This document shows, in pieces, positions 13,323 to 20,543 of a stretch of 21,257 nucleotides of DNA. Position numbers and translations under genes: made by a program. The stretch comes from Equadaptatus sp045642025 (GTDB lineage Bacteria; Synergistota; Synergistia; Synergistales; Synergistaceae). Below the pieces are notes generated by a model. It did no database searches and had not been told where the DNA came from. It saw only the letters and a list, made by a program, of their open reading frames with translations. The stretch is from the NCBI GenBank assembly GCA_045642025.1, contig JAZUIB010000060.1, forward strand, positions 1 through 21,257, in the 5' to 3' direction. How positions within the stretch are numbered: the first letter of the stretch is position 1; every line of letters starts with the position of its first letter.

Positions 13323-14192
13323 TTATCGCTCCGAAACCAACGTAGCCCCCAGTATAAGCACTGCGCCAGTCATACCGTACAAGGTAAGCGACTCTTTAAA
13401 GACCAATGCGGAAAGTATGATGGTCAGCACAGGCTCTATGTATGCAAATAAAGAAAAGGTCTGAAGTGAAACCTTATTCAGAGCATGGAAATAAATTGCG
13501 TATGCCACACCTGTATGCAGCACGCCAAGCATAAGAAGCAGCAATACCGCAGGCGTTGTAAATTGAATTGCAGACAATTCTTCCGTGAGGAGCACATACG
13601 GCAGAATAATAAATGCAGAGGCACCAAGCTGAACTATTGTTTTCTCATATGAACCGACACAGTTCAGTTTTTTGCTGAGCAGCACAGTTACCGCATAGAA
13701 CACGGCAGAGACAAGTCCGCAGCTTATACCAAACAGATTATTCCCTTCGGGAAGCCCTGACTGCAAAACTCCGGAAACAAGCAATATACCTGTAACAGCC
13801 ATACCTACGCATACCGCTTTTATTGCGCTCAGTTTCTCCCCAAAAAACATTATGGAGCCTATTATTACAAATACCGGTCCGACGTAGTTGCAGAGAATAG
13901 CAACTGCTGTCGATGTACAGCGATATGCTTCAAACAACAGCACCCAGTTAACGCCAAGCGATACACCGCTGCAGGCAAGTACAAACAGATTTTTCTTTAT
14001 ATTGGAAACATTGAGTTTAATCCCCTTGATTGCCGTGAAGACAAGAAGAAAAATGAAACCTATAAAACTCCTGGCATCTGCCACAAAACTTGACGGCATG
14101 GGAATATAGCGGCGGACAAGAGCTATTGTCCCAAAAAGCGTCATTATAAACAAGAGTTCAAATTTTGCCTGCCGTGCACCGTTTTTTTCCAT
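13323..14192 (-). CDS. EamA-family (DMT superfamily) transporter
   Basis: An inner-membrane permease of the drug/metabolite transporter superfamily, 289 residues with about ten hydrophobic segments in two EamA halves. The first half begins LLFIMTLFGTIALVRRYIPMPS and ends near VTGILLVSG; the second runs from LFGISCGLVSAVFYAVTVLLSK to VLILGATLVSE. FAYIEPVLTIILSALVFKESLT is the typical signature near the end of EamA proteins, and CNYVGPVFVIIGSIMFFGEKLS is its counterpart in the first half. Substrate is unknown; relatives export amino acids or other metabolites. ATG 14192 has AGGAG 7 bp upstream, so an in-frame ATG at 14228 is rejected. Monocistronic, divergent from nrdJ. Confidence 0.9.
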   Translation of the reverse strand: MEKNGARQAKFELLFIMTLFGTIALVRRYIPMPSSFVADARSFIGFIFLLVFTAIKGIKLNVSNIKKNLFVLACSGVSLGVNWVLLFEAYRCTSTAVAILCNYVGPVFVIIGSIMFFGEKLSAIKAVCVGMAVTGILLVSGVLQSGLPEGNNLFGISCGLVSAVFYAVTVLLSKKLNCVGSYEKTIVQLGASAFIILPYVLLTEELSAIQFTTPAVLLLLMLGVLHTGVAYAIYFHALNKVSLQTFSLFAYIEPVLTIILSALVFKESLTLYGMTGAVLILGATLVSER

Positions 14193-14375
14193 AGTTATGC
14201 TCCTAAGAAATTTTAAATATAATAACACTTAATATAAATTTTTCTACATTTAATACCATTATGCCGCGATAAATTTTCTTGTTTTTTATCGGACATCTGT
14301 TTTTCAAACTCAGTGTAATTTATTCACGACCACAGATGCAGCGGCTATCTAATTTTTTGACTTTTCGGGATTAAC

Positions 14376-14384
14376 TTATCCACA
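14376..14384 (+). promoter_or_regulatory. DnaA box, perfect consensus
   Basis: TTATCCACA is an exact match to the strict DnaA 9-mer. It lies 8 bp before the first NrdR box. Confidence 0.6.
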
Positions 14385-14392
14385 CCAGCAAC

Positions 14393-14439
14393 ACACAATA
14401 TATAGTGTTTAGTGGATAAGATGTGCATATATTTAGTGT
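14393..14439 (+). promoter_or_regulatory. Pair of NrdR boxes
   Basis: ACACAATATATAGTGT (14393-14408) is a near-perfect NrdR box, and TGCATATATTTAGTGT (14424-14439) is a weaker one. Their starts are 31 bp apart, three helical turns, which is the spacing known for NrdR operators. NrdR is the ATP/dATP-sensing repressor of ribonucleotide reductase genes. Its own gene is not in this window. Confidence 0.85.
14411..14419 (-). promoter_or_regulatory. Second DnaA box, one mismatch
   Basis: AGTGGATAA is the complement of TTATCCACT, one base from consensus and in inverse orientation to the first box. It sits between the two NrdR boxes, so DnaA and NrdR could compete or cooperate. Confidence 0.45.
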
Positions 14440-14559
14440 TTTTACTATTTCATTCCGACAATTTTATGCTAATATATTTCCAGTGCGGTTCACAGTGCCG
14501 CAAACATTAGAAACAGTGTCCGCAGACAGCAGAATATATCAAAAAGGAAGGTAACAGCA

Positions 14560-16245
14560 ATGCTTCGCAAGCCCTCGTTCTCAAAATCAGCACAGGATAT
14601 ACTAAAGGACAGATATTATTGGAAAGATAGTCAGGGCAATCCTGCAGAAACAGCAGAACAGATGCTTCTGCGTATCGCCAACCATGTTGCCGGTGCGGAA
14701 AAAACAGATGCCCTGCGCACCAAATGGGCCGATGAATATTATAACGTCATGGCACCGTTGTATTTCCTTCCCAACAGTCCGACCATAATGAATGCAGGGC
14801 GTCCGGCACCTCATGGACAACTCGCAGCTTGCTTTGTTATCGGTATCGAAGATACAATGGACGGTATCTGCGAAGCACTTCGCAAACAGATGCTTATCCA
14901 TAAATCCGGCGGCGGCACAGGTTTTAATTTCTCAAAGCTCCGTTATGAGGGGGCAAGAGTTAACAGCACAAACGGACGTGCGTCTGGTCCCATCTCTTTC
15001 ATGAGCCTTTTTGACAAAGCAACAGATACAGTTCAGCAGGGCGGTATGCGCCGCGGAGCAAATATGGGAATTCTTAACATAGATCATCATGACATCCGCA
15101 AGTTCATTCACTGCAAAGACGCTGATGGTGTTATCACAAACTTCAATATTTCAATCGGTATGACTGATGATTTCATGCAGAAAGCGACAGCAGACCCTGA
15201 CGGCGAAGAAGCCGAACTGCTTACTGAAATAGCAGAGTCAGCATGGCGCACAGGAGACCCTGGCATCCTCTTCATGGATACACTCAACCGCGATAACCCG
15301 ACACCTAATCTCGGACCTCTAGAATGCACCAACCCATGCGGCGAATCTCCGTTATATCCGAACGAAGCCTGCAACCTCGGCTCAATCAACCTCGCCAAAA
15401 TGGTCAGGAACGGTGCTTTCGACTATGATATGCTTCGTCAGGTCACAGCGGTTGCAACCCGTTTTCTTGACAGCGTTATCGATGTCAACCAGTATCCGCT
15501 TCCGGAAATTTCAGCTTCAGTCCGTAAAACACGTAAAATAGGTCTCGGCATAATGGGCTGGGCAGACACTCTTTTCCAGCTTCGTATCGCCTACGACAGC
15601 GATGAAGCACGCAGTCTCGCAGACGAAATTATGGGCACAATTCACATGGAAGCTATTCGTGTGTCAGAAGAACTCGGCAAAGAAAAAGGGGTTCCAGCTG
15701 ACCTTGCACATCTTGGCAGAAGAAATGCAACCCTTACTTGCATAGCGCCCACCGGAACGATAGCGCTTCTTGCAGATGCCTCATCTGGTATTGAACCGCT
15801 CTTCGCTCTTGAACATACAAGACTTCGTACCCTCACAGACGGCAGAAAAGTTTCAATGAAACAGAAAAACCGCTATTACGAAGAAGCAATCAACGAAGGT
15901 CTTGCAGAAGAAGAACTTAAGAGAGTATTCGTTACGTCACATGATGTGGCGCCTGAAGGACACATTAAAATGCAGGGTATTTTCCAGAAACATGTTGACT
16001 TGGCAGTTTCAAAGACCATAAATCTTGTTAACAGCGCAACAGTACGGGATGTTCTCGATAGTTATATCCTTGCATGGAAAGAAGGCTGTAAAGGCATCAC
16101 AGTTTACCGTGACGGTTCAAAGAGTTTCCAGGTTCTTTACACAGATGAAAAGAAAGCCGAAGCAGACCGCCAGAGAACAAGCGCTGAGAAAGTTGCAATC
16201 CCTGCAGGAAAACCGCAACTCAAACTGAAACTCAGAAAAATATAA
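14560..16245 (+). CDS. nrdJ: Adenosylcobalamin-dependent (class II) ribonucleotide reductase
   Basis: The catalytic subunit making deoxyribonucleotides with a B12-derived radical, independent of oxygen; 561 residues. Key residues are visible: C91 (LAACFVIGIEDT) and C271 (EACNLGSINL) as the redox pair, and N258, C260, E262 in NPCGE, with C260 the thiyl-radical cysteine. Phosphate-binding PTGTIALLADASSG and the closing KGITVYRDGSKS segment are also typical. There is no N-terminal ATP cone, so overall-activity control by dATP on the enzyme is probably absent and may fall to NrdR. The C terminus stops about 35 residues after the barrel and has no cysteines, whereas class II enzymes normally carry a C-terminal Cys pair for re-reduction. 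GGAAGG lies 8 bp before the ATG. No nrdAB or nrdD is nearby. Confidence 0.95.
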   Translation: MLRKPSFSKSAQDILKDRYYWKDSQGNPAETAEQMLLRIANHVAGAEKTDALRTKWADEYYNVMAPLYFLPNSPTIMNAGRPAPHGQLAACFVIGIEDTMDGICEALRKQMLIHKSGGGTGFNFSKLRYEGARVNSTNGRASGPISFMSLFDKATDTVQQGGMRRGANMGILNIDHHDIRKFIHCKDADGVITNFNISIGMTDDFMQKATADPDGEEAELLTEIAESAWRTGDPGILFMDTLNRDNPTPNLGPLECTNPCGESPLYPNEACNLGSINLAKMVRNGAFDYDMLRQVTAVATRFLDSVIDVNQYPLPEISASVRKTRKIGLGIMGWADTLFQLRIAYDSDEARSLADEIMGTIHMEAIRVSEELGKEKGVPADLAHLGRRNATLTCIAPTGTIALLADASSGIEPLFALEHTRLRTLTDGRKVSMKQKNRYYEEAINEGLAEEELKRVFVTSHDVAPEGHIKMQGIFQKHVDLAVSKTINLVNSATVRDVLDSYILAWKEGCKGITVYRDGSKSFQVLYTDEKKAEADRQRTSAEKVAIPAGKPQLKLKLRKI

Positions 16246-16256
16246 CCATAACAGTC

Positions 16257-16294
16257 AATAAAAAAATCTGCAGATATCTGCAGATTTTTTTATT
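16257..16294. terminator. Perfect 38-bp palindromic terminator shared by nrdJ and the DUF523 gene
   Basis: The whole element is a perfect palindrome: AATAAAAAAATCTGCAGAT and its complement. The TCTGCAGA cores pair and the A and T runs give a U tract for either direction. The DUF523 stop lies 1 bp beyond, so both convergent genes end here. Confidence 0.85.
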
Positions 16295-16295
16295 T

Positions 16296-16763
16296 TTAAA
16301 GTTCATCGGCATCTATGACTTTTATGCCGTTTTCCGCAAGTAATTTCGCAAAGATACCCTGCCCTGAGATAAGTCTTTTTGAAAAACTTCCGTCATATAT
16401 CTGCCTTGAACCGCAGGAAGGACTACGCGGCTGAAGGACGGCAGCCTCTGCCCCGTTTTCTATTGCTGTTTTAAGGGCATTTAAAGCACCTTTTTTGAAA
16501 AAATCTGTCATTTCCTGTTCAGTATTATCAATAACGCGATCTTCTTTAATTTCGCACGGATTACGCGGCACGGAAAGCCCACCGGCCGTTTCAGGACAGA
16601 CAGAAACTATTTTTTTGCCTTTGAGCAGTCTGATTACATCTTCATCCAGATTGTTTCCGCCATTGTATTTGCAGTTGACCCCAAGCAAACATGCGGAAAC
16701 AACTACACATCTGCTGTTTTTCAGCCATTCTCTGTTTTCTGCCGCTGTTTTTACATCTTTCAT
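16296..16763 (-). CDS. DUF523 family protein
   Basis: A 155-residue cytoplasmic protein of the DUF523 family. Diagnostic stretches are VVVSACLLGVNCKYNGGNN, VSVCPETAGGLSVPRNPCEI, LQPRSPSCGSRQIYDGSFS and a C-terminal GIKVIDADEL. The conserved cysteines (in SACLLGVNC, CPE, NPCE and SPSCG) could bind a metal or Fe-S cluster or act as thiols; that is inference, and the family has no function I can name. It starts 3 bp after the upstream regulator stop, with AAGGGG about 9 bp before the ATG, so it is the last gene of a crcB-regulator-DUF523 operon. Confidence 0.9.
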   Translation of the reverse strand: MKDVKTAAENREWLKNSRCVVVSACLLGVNCKYNGGNNLDEDVIRLLKGKKIVSVCPETAGGLSVPRNPCEIKEDRVIDNTEQEMTDFFKKGALNALKTAIENGAEAAVLQPRSPSCGSRQIYDGSFSKRLISGQGIFAKLLAENGIKVIDADEL

Positions 16764-16766
16764 ATT

Positions 16767-17453
16767 CTACAGCCCCTTATCTGCATCCTGCACTTTTCTA
16801 AGATACGCATAAACGGTATATTTTGTCACGTTCATTTCCTTTGCAAGCAGTTCAACAGCTCCTTTCAGAAGAAAATAGCCTCTGTCGCTGAGTTCTTTCA
16901 CAACATTTTCCTTTTCGTTTCGCGCAAGATATTCAAAAGGACAGTCAAATTTTTTGCGCACCTCGGCAAGCGTACTGTGCATAACCTCGGCAAGGTCGTT
17001 AGTAAAGCCTTCGGACACAATTGAAGTCGCGCCTGTTTCATACTGACGGATATTGTCCTCAGTATGCAAAAAATTTTCTATGAAAACTTTAGCTGCCTCA
17101 GCCTTGCTGATATCATAATTTATACAAAGAAAACCGATCATTTTATCTTGTTCATCGCGTATAAAAATGCAGCTGCATTTCATTTTCTTGCCATTACTGT
17201 TTTGTGCAAGGTAATCAAATACTCCGTCTTCTTTCCTGTATTCTTCTGCCTTCATCATATAAAGACCGAAGTCTGTCATAGGACTTCCGACTTTTCTTCC
17301 TGTAACATGACCGTTTTCAATTGCTACCAGAGAATGTTCAGGCTTTGACAGGTCGTGCAAATTGACTTCATAATCCCTTCCCAGTGCAAGAGCAAGCCCT
17401 CTTACAATAGGAAGATATGGTTTAAGTTTGGGGTTCATTTTAAGTTCAGACAT
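16767..17453 (-). CDS. YheO-like PAS domain / helix-turn-helix regulator
   Basis: A 228-residue transcription regulator of the YheO/DauR type. The N-terminal half is the YheO-like PAS domain (YLPIVRGLALALGRDYEVNLHDLS, SLVAIENGHVTGRKVGSPMTDFGL, then KMKCSCIFIRDEQDKMIGFLCINYD), which probably senses a small molecule. The C-terminal half holds a DauR-like helix-turn-helix (about residues 185-222: DRGYFLLKGAVELLAKEMNVTKYTVYAYLRKV). Targets are unknown; local genes are natural candidates. It begins 11 bp after crcB and ends 3 bp before the DUF523 gene, so all three share a transcript. Ribosome site AGGTTT is modest and overlaps the end of crcB. Confidence 0.88.
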   Translation of the reverse strand: MSELKMNPKLKPYLPIVRGLALALGRDYEVNLHDLSKPEHSLVAIENGHVTGRKVGSPMTDFGLYMMKAEEYRKEDGVFDYLAQNSNGKKMKCSCIFIRDEQDKMIGFLCINYDISKAEAAKVFIENFLHTEDNIRQYETGATSIVSEGFTNDLAEVMHSTLAEVRKKFDCPFEYLARNEKENVVKELSDRGYFLLKGAVELLAKEMNVTKYTVYAYLRKVQDADKGL

Positions 17454-17464
17454 ACTTAAACCTA

Positions 17465-17818
17465 TCAGTGCATAAGACTTTCTGCAAAAATAACAGCGCC
17501 TATTCCAAGTGCAAGACTTGAAATTATATACAGAAACGCAAACAGAAGATTTGTACTGAACAGTTTTTCACTCTGAACCGCAAAGGTTGAAAACGTAGTA
17601 AATCCGCCGCACAGACCTGTTCCTGCGAAAAGAACAATTTCTGCAGGCAACTGTTTCTGGCGCGCGACAGCATACAGCAGCCCTAGCACAAAACTCCCCA
17701 GAACATTTATAAATAAGGTTTTCCATGGAAAAACTCCGTTAAAAAACGATAAGAAATCAAGTGAGTATCTGAGAATAGCCCCTAGACCTCCGCCAAGAGC
17801 AACCATCAAAAATTTCAT
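17465..17818 (-). CDS. crcB: Fluoride channel/exporter CrcB (Fluc)
   Basis: A small membrane protein of 117 residues that assembles as an antiparallel dimer and lets fluoride out of the cell. Four hydrophobic segments are present with the family signatures: ALGGGLGAILRYSLDFLS, FPWKTLFINVLGSFVLGLLYA (the conserved Asn), and FAGTGLCGGFTTFSTFAVQ with the Phe-box and central-sodium-site TTFST. ATG 17818 is preferred over ATG 17827, because AGAGGGG lies directly against the latter and 9 bp from the former. First gene of the crcB-regulator-DUF523 run. The 95-bp gap to the divergent gene is too short and shows no fluoride riboswitch, unlike many crcB genes. Confidence 0.92.
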   Translation of the reverse strand: MKFLMVALGGGLGAILRYSLDFLSFFNGVFPWKTLFINVLGSFVLGLLYAVARQKQLPAEIVLFAGTGLCGGFTTFSTFAVQSEKLFSTNLLFAFLYIISSLALGIGAVIFAESLMH

Positions 17819-17873
17819 TTTTATCATCCCCTCTTTTAATCTATATTGTACTATATAATTGCACTTTTTGCGT

Positions 17874-17901
17874 TTGTGTTAAAATTGTATACGTATATAA
17901 T
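17874..17901 (+). promoter_or_regulatory. Promoter of the exported LolA/DUF4412-like gene
   Basis: -35 TTGTGT (17874-17879) and a perfect -10 TATAAT (17896-17901) are 16 bp apart. The spacer contains the palindrome TATACGTATA. The divergent crcB promoter must lie in the same 95 bp. Confidence 0.6.
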
Positions 17902-17922
17902 AAATACAGGAGTTGATGACAA

Positions 17923-18657
17923 ATGAAAAGATTACCGGCAGCATTGCTTATACTTCTAATATTCTCCGGCTGCGCATTCGCCTCTTTTGCAGATATGACC
18001 CAGTTCAAAGCTGTTATAGTTGAATGCGACAACGGCATAGAAACAAAGGATAACGTCTGGATTACAAACGATAAGTCAAGACGAGAGTTTAACAACGGCA
18101 GTGAAATAGTTGTAACGCGCAATGACCTAAAACTTACCAGGTTTATATATCCAAAGATTAAAGCATATGTTGAAACTCCTGTTTACGGTACTTTTGCAAA
18201 TTTTGCACATCCGGATGAGAATGCAAATACAGGCGATCTAAAACGTAAATTTATAGGTTACGAGGAACGTGACAGTTTCAGAATGAAAAAATATCTTGTA
18301 ACAGTAACCTACAGCGGCGTCAACGGCGAAGACAAGTATTTTGAATGGACAAGAAACGACTTCCCGATTCCTGTACGAACTGAATCATTTGACGGAAAAA
18401 CATGGACGGAATACACGAAAATCAGCAGAAGCGCAATAGACCCAGCAATTTTCGAGAGACCAAGGACCTACAAACAGGTATCCGCTGAAGAAGCAGAACG
18501 GCTGCTCGCAGAATATGAGGCAAAGCATCCACAGAAGAAATCTGCCAAGAAACGCACGCCAACAAAAAGGAGGAAGAAAAAAGATAAAGCCATCCAGCCG
18601 GATAATCCCGTAACCTCCTCTGATCCTACGACTGCGGTACCTCAAAAAACAGAATAG
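17923..18657 (+). CDS. Exported LolA/DUF4412-like protein with basic C-terminal tail
   Basis: A 244-residue secreted or periplasmic protein. Residues 1-20 (MKRLPAALLILLIFSGCAFA) form a signal peptide; FSGC could be a lipobox, otherwise cleavage after AFA is likely. The body (about 25-185) has the look of LolA/DUF4412 folds: KAVIVECDNGIETKDNVWITNDKSRREF, RNDLKLTRFIYPKIKAYVETP, then KYLVTVTYSGVNG and DFPIPVRTES, i.e. strands about a molecule that meets lipids in LolA. The last 60 residues are low-complexity, with KKSAKKRTPTKRRKKKDK followed by a Pro/Thr-rich end. The family call is from pattern only and a precise role cannot be given. GGAG lies 10 bp before the ATG. A hairpin terminator follows directly. 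Confidence 0.6.
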   Translation: MKRLPAALLILLIFSGCAFASFADMTQFKAVIVECDNGIETKDNVWITNDKSRREFNNGSEIVVTRNDLKLTRFIYPKIKAYVETPVYGTFANFAHPDENANTGDLKRKFIGYEERDSFRMKKYLVTVTYSGVNGEDKYFEWTRNDFPIPVRTESFDGKTWTEYTKISRSAIDPAIFERPRTYKQVSAEEAERLLAEYEAKHPQKKSAKKRTPTKRRKKKDKAIQPDNPVTSSDPTTAVPQKTE

Positions 18658-18660
18658 GCA

Positions 18661-18706
18661 GAGCATAAAAAAAAAGACCGCCTTCGGCGGTCTTTTTTTT
18701 ATGCTC
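18661..18706. terminator. Bidirectional terminator between the exported-protein gene and rplA
   Basis: GACCGCC (18676-18682) pairs with GGCGGTC (18686-18692), extended by A9 on the left, T8 on the right and GAGCAT/ATGCTC outer arms. It terminates both convergent units, and so ends the ribosomal protein operon after rplA. Confidence 0.85.
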
Positions 18707-18711
18707 TCAAC

Positions 18712-19422
18712 TTATTCTGCTGAGCAGTCTTTAACAGTCTGCGCAACATCGAGCGAGATTCCTGGGCCCATTGTTGATGCAATGGCTATACCCTTAATGT
18801 ATGTTCCTTTGACTGATGCTGGACGCGCTTTGATAATTGCACGAAGGAATGCTTTGATATTTGCTTCAAGGTTTTCTGTCGGGAAAGACATTTTTCCGAT
18901 TGCATTGTGGATGATTGCAGTTTTATCAACACGGAATTCGACACGGCCAGCCTTGATTTCTTTTACAGTCTGAGCGACATCAAATGTTACTGTACCTGCC
19001 TTTGCTGACGGCATAAGTCCGCGGGGACCGAGAACTTTACCGAGCTTACCAGCAAACTTCATAATATCCGGTGTGGCTATGAGAGCATCAAAATCAATCT
19101 TGCCCTGTGAGATTTCAGCGATCAAATCTTCGCCGCCGACGAGGTCCGCGCCAGCTTCCTGAGCTTCTTTCTGTTTATCACCGAGTGCAATAACAGCCAC
19201 TCTTTTTGTATGGCCTGTACCAAACGGAAGGGCTACTGTGCTGCGTACCTGCTGGTCTGCATGACGGGGGTCAACGCCGAGACGAACATGGATTTCAAGA
19301 GTTTCGTCAAACTTTGCTTTGGCGGTCTCTTTTGCTGTTGCAAGTGCTTCTGAAATCATGTACTGCTTTGTTTTGTCTATTTTTTCCAGTGCTGCTGCAT
19401 AACGTTTTCCAACTTTTGACAT
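18712..19422 (-). CDS. rplA: 50S ribosomal protein L1
   Basis: L1 (236 residues) builds the mobile L1 stalk of the large subunit, which helps release deacylated tRNA; free L1 often represses its own operon. Typical stretches are MSKVGKRYAAALEKIDK, LGVDPRHADQQVRSTVALPFGTG, DKQKEAQEAGADLVG, GKLGKVLGPRGLMPSAKAGTVT (signature), VDKTAIIHNAIGKMSF and KGTYIKGIAIASTMGPGI. AAGGAGGT lies 7 bp before the ATG. It follows rplK by 62 bp, and is the last gene of the unit: a terminator stands 6 bp past its stop and rplJ, rplL and rpoB do not follow. Confidence 0.98.
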   Translation of the reverse strand: MSKVGKRYAAALEKIDKTKQYMISEALATAKETAKAKFDETLEIHVRLGVDPRHADQQVRSTVALPFGTGHTKRVAVIALGDKQKEAQEAGADLVGGEDLIAEISQGKIDFDALIATPDIMKFAGKLGKVLGPRGLMPSAKAGTVTFDVAQTVKEIKAGRVEFRVDKTAIIHNAIGKMSFPTENLEANIKAFLRAIIKARPASVKGTYIKGIAIASTMGPGISLDVAQTVKDCSAE

Positions 19423-19484
19423 TTATTATACCTCCTTGTGGTATTCGCGGGAGCGTCTACTCTCTTCCACTGATATCGCAGAAA

Positions 19485-19910
19485 TTATCTTGCGACTTCG
19501 ATGCCCATTGAACGGGCTGTGCCTTCAACCATTTTCATGGCAGCTTCGATATCATTTGCGTTGAGGTCAGGCATCTTAATTTTTGCAATTTCTTCAACCT
19601 GAGCCTTAGTAATTCTGCCGACCTTGTTCTTGTTGGGAACGGCTGAGCCTTTGTCCTTTTTGGCTGCTTTCTTGATAAGAACGCTTGCCGGCGGAGTTTT
19701 AAGGATAAATGTAAAACTTCTGTCTGCATAAACCGTTATAACTGTCGGAATAATCATTCCGGGCTGGTTAGCGGTCTTTGCGTTGAATGCTTTTACAAAT
19801 TCCATAATGTTGATACCGCGCTGACCAAGCGCAGGTCCGACAGGCGGCGCAGGTGTTGCTTTGCCGGCCGGAAGCTGAAGTTTCAGCTGGTCGATGACTT
19901 TCTTTGCCAT
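19485..19910 (-). CDS. rplK: 50S ribosomal protein L11
   Basis: L11 (141 residues, the standard size) sits at the GTPase-associated centre of the 50S subunit and contacts elongation factors; it is the target region of thiostrepton. The N terminus LKLQLPAGKATPAPPVGPALGQRGINIMEFVKAFNAKT is the conserved proline-rich hinge domain, and the C-terminal RNA-binding domain ends AAMKMVEGTARSMGIEV. AAGGAGG lies 7 bp before the ATG. Located between nusG and rplA on the minus strand, as in most bacteria. Confidence 0.98.
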   Translation of the reverse strand: MAKKVIDQLKLQLPAGKATPAPPVGPALGQRGINIMEFVKAFNAKTANQPGMIIPTVITVYADRSFTFILKTPPASVLIKKAAKKDKGSAVPNKNKVGRITKAQVEEIAKIKMPDLNANDIEAAMKMVEGTARSMGIEVAR

Positions 19911-19966
19911 TGTGTTTCCTCCTTATATTGTTAAGCCCGTTTGGGGCAGAGTTACTGAATTATGCT

Positions 19967-20518
19967 TTATATCTTCTCAAGATCCTTGTAGTCTGCTTCA
20001 GCTTCTGTTTCGCGGCCGAATATTTCCACAAGGTACTTAATCTTCTCTTTATCCTCGTCAATGCCGACAACAGGTCCAGGCATATTGGCAAAAGGACCGG
20101 ATTTTGCCTGAACAACATCACCAACTGCCAGCTTAATTTCAACTTTAGGCTTATCTTCAGGTGCTATCTTGCTGAGTATATCGTCAGCCTCTTTTTGTGT
20201 GAGCGGGATAGGATGGTTACCCGAACCTACAAAACCGGAAACCCCTGGTGTATGGCGTACGCAGAACCATGTCTGTTCGTCGAGTGCCATATGCACAATA
20301 AGGTAACTCGGAAAGAGTTTCACCTTTTTTTCTATTGTTTTACCATCTTTGATATACTTTTTCACCTGTTCCGGAATACGAATGTCGGTAATTCTGTCTC
20401 CAACCTCAAGTTTGGTAATTCTTTCCTTAAGGCTTTCTACAACCTTCTTTTCGTATCCTGAATAGGTCTGAACTATATACCAGCGGTGCTCATTTGTATT
20501 TCCGTAAAAATCGCTCAT
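19967..20518 (-). CDS. nusG: Transcription termination/antitermination factor NusG
   Basis: NusG (183 residues) binds RNA polymerase through its N-terminal NGN domain and recruits Rho or the ribosome through the C-terminal KOW domain. The NGN part is clear (HRWYIVQTYSGYEKKVVESLKERI, KLFPSYLIVHMALDEQTWFCVRHTPGVSGFVG) and the KOW part follows (AVGDVVQAKSGPFANMPGPVVGID). The first ten residues (MSDFYGNTNE) extend beyond the minimal family N terminus, but the ATG at 20518 is the natural start. GGAGG lies about 29 nt upstream with a 7-bp hairpin between, an unusual ribosome site. Downstream of secE in the usual order. Confidence 0.97.
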   Translation of the reverse strand: MSDFYGNTNEHRWYIVQTYSGYEKKVVESLKERITKLEVGDRITDIRIPEQVKKYIKDGKTIEKKVKLFPSYLIVHMALDEQTWFCVRHTPGVSGFVGSGNHPIPLTQKEADDILSKIAPEDKPKVEIKLAVGDVVQAKSGPFANMPGPVVGIDEDKEKIKYLVEIFGRETEAEADYKDLEKI

Positions 20519-20525
20519 GTAAAAG

Positions 20526-20543
20526 AGAGGGCAACAGCCCTCT
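20526..20543 (-). promoter_or_regulatory. Hairpin between the GGAGG and start codon of nusG
   Basis: On the minus-strand RNA, AGAGGGC and GCCCUCU form a 7-bp stem with a UGUU loop, 7 nt before the nusG ATG. Its 5' arm contains GAGGG. It could hold the ribosome site closed, bring the distal GGAGG closer to the ATG, or act as a weak attenuator (UCUUUU follows). Confidence 0.45.

Larger units (their letters stand above)
14193..14559. other. Gene-free control region between the EamA gene and nrdJ
   Basis: This 367-bp AT-rich region carries the interleaved DnaA and NrdR boxes (14376-14439), a candidate -10 (TATGCT or TAATAT near 14465-14475) without a clear -35, and a small leader hairpin TGCGG / CCGCA (14484-14502). 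No small gene is evident. The B12 riboswitch landmarks are not seen. Confidence 0.6.

Noticed and set aside
14376..14439. Replication origin from the DnaA boxes
   Set aside because: Only two boxes, no dnaA/dnaN or gidA nearby, and their placement with NrdR boxes points to nrdJ control.
14440..14559. Cobalamin riboswitch upstream of nrdJ
   Set aside because: The leader is too short, and the conserved B12-box elements are not visible.
17819..17922. Fluoride riboswitch upstream of crcB
   Set aside because: The gap is about 100 bp, holds two promoters, and shows no matching pseudoknot sequence.
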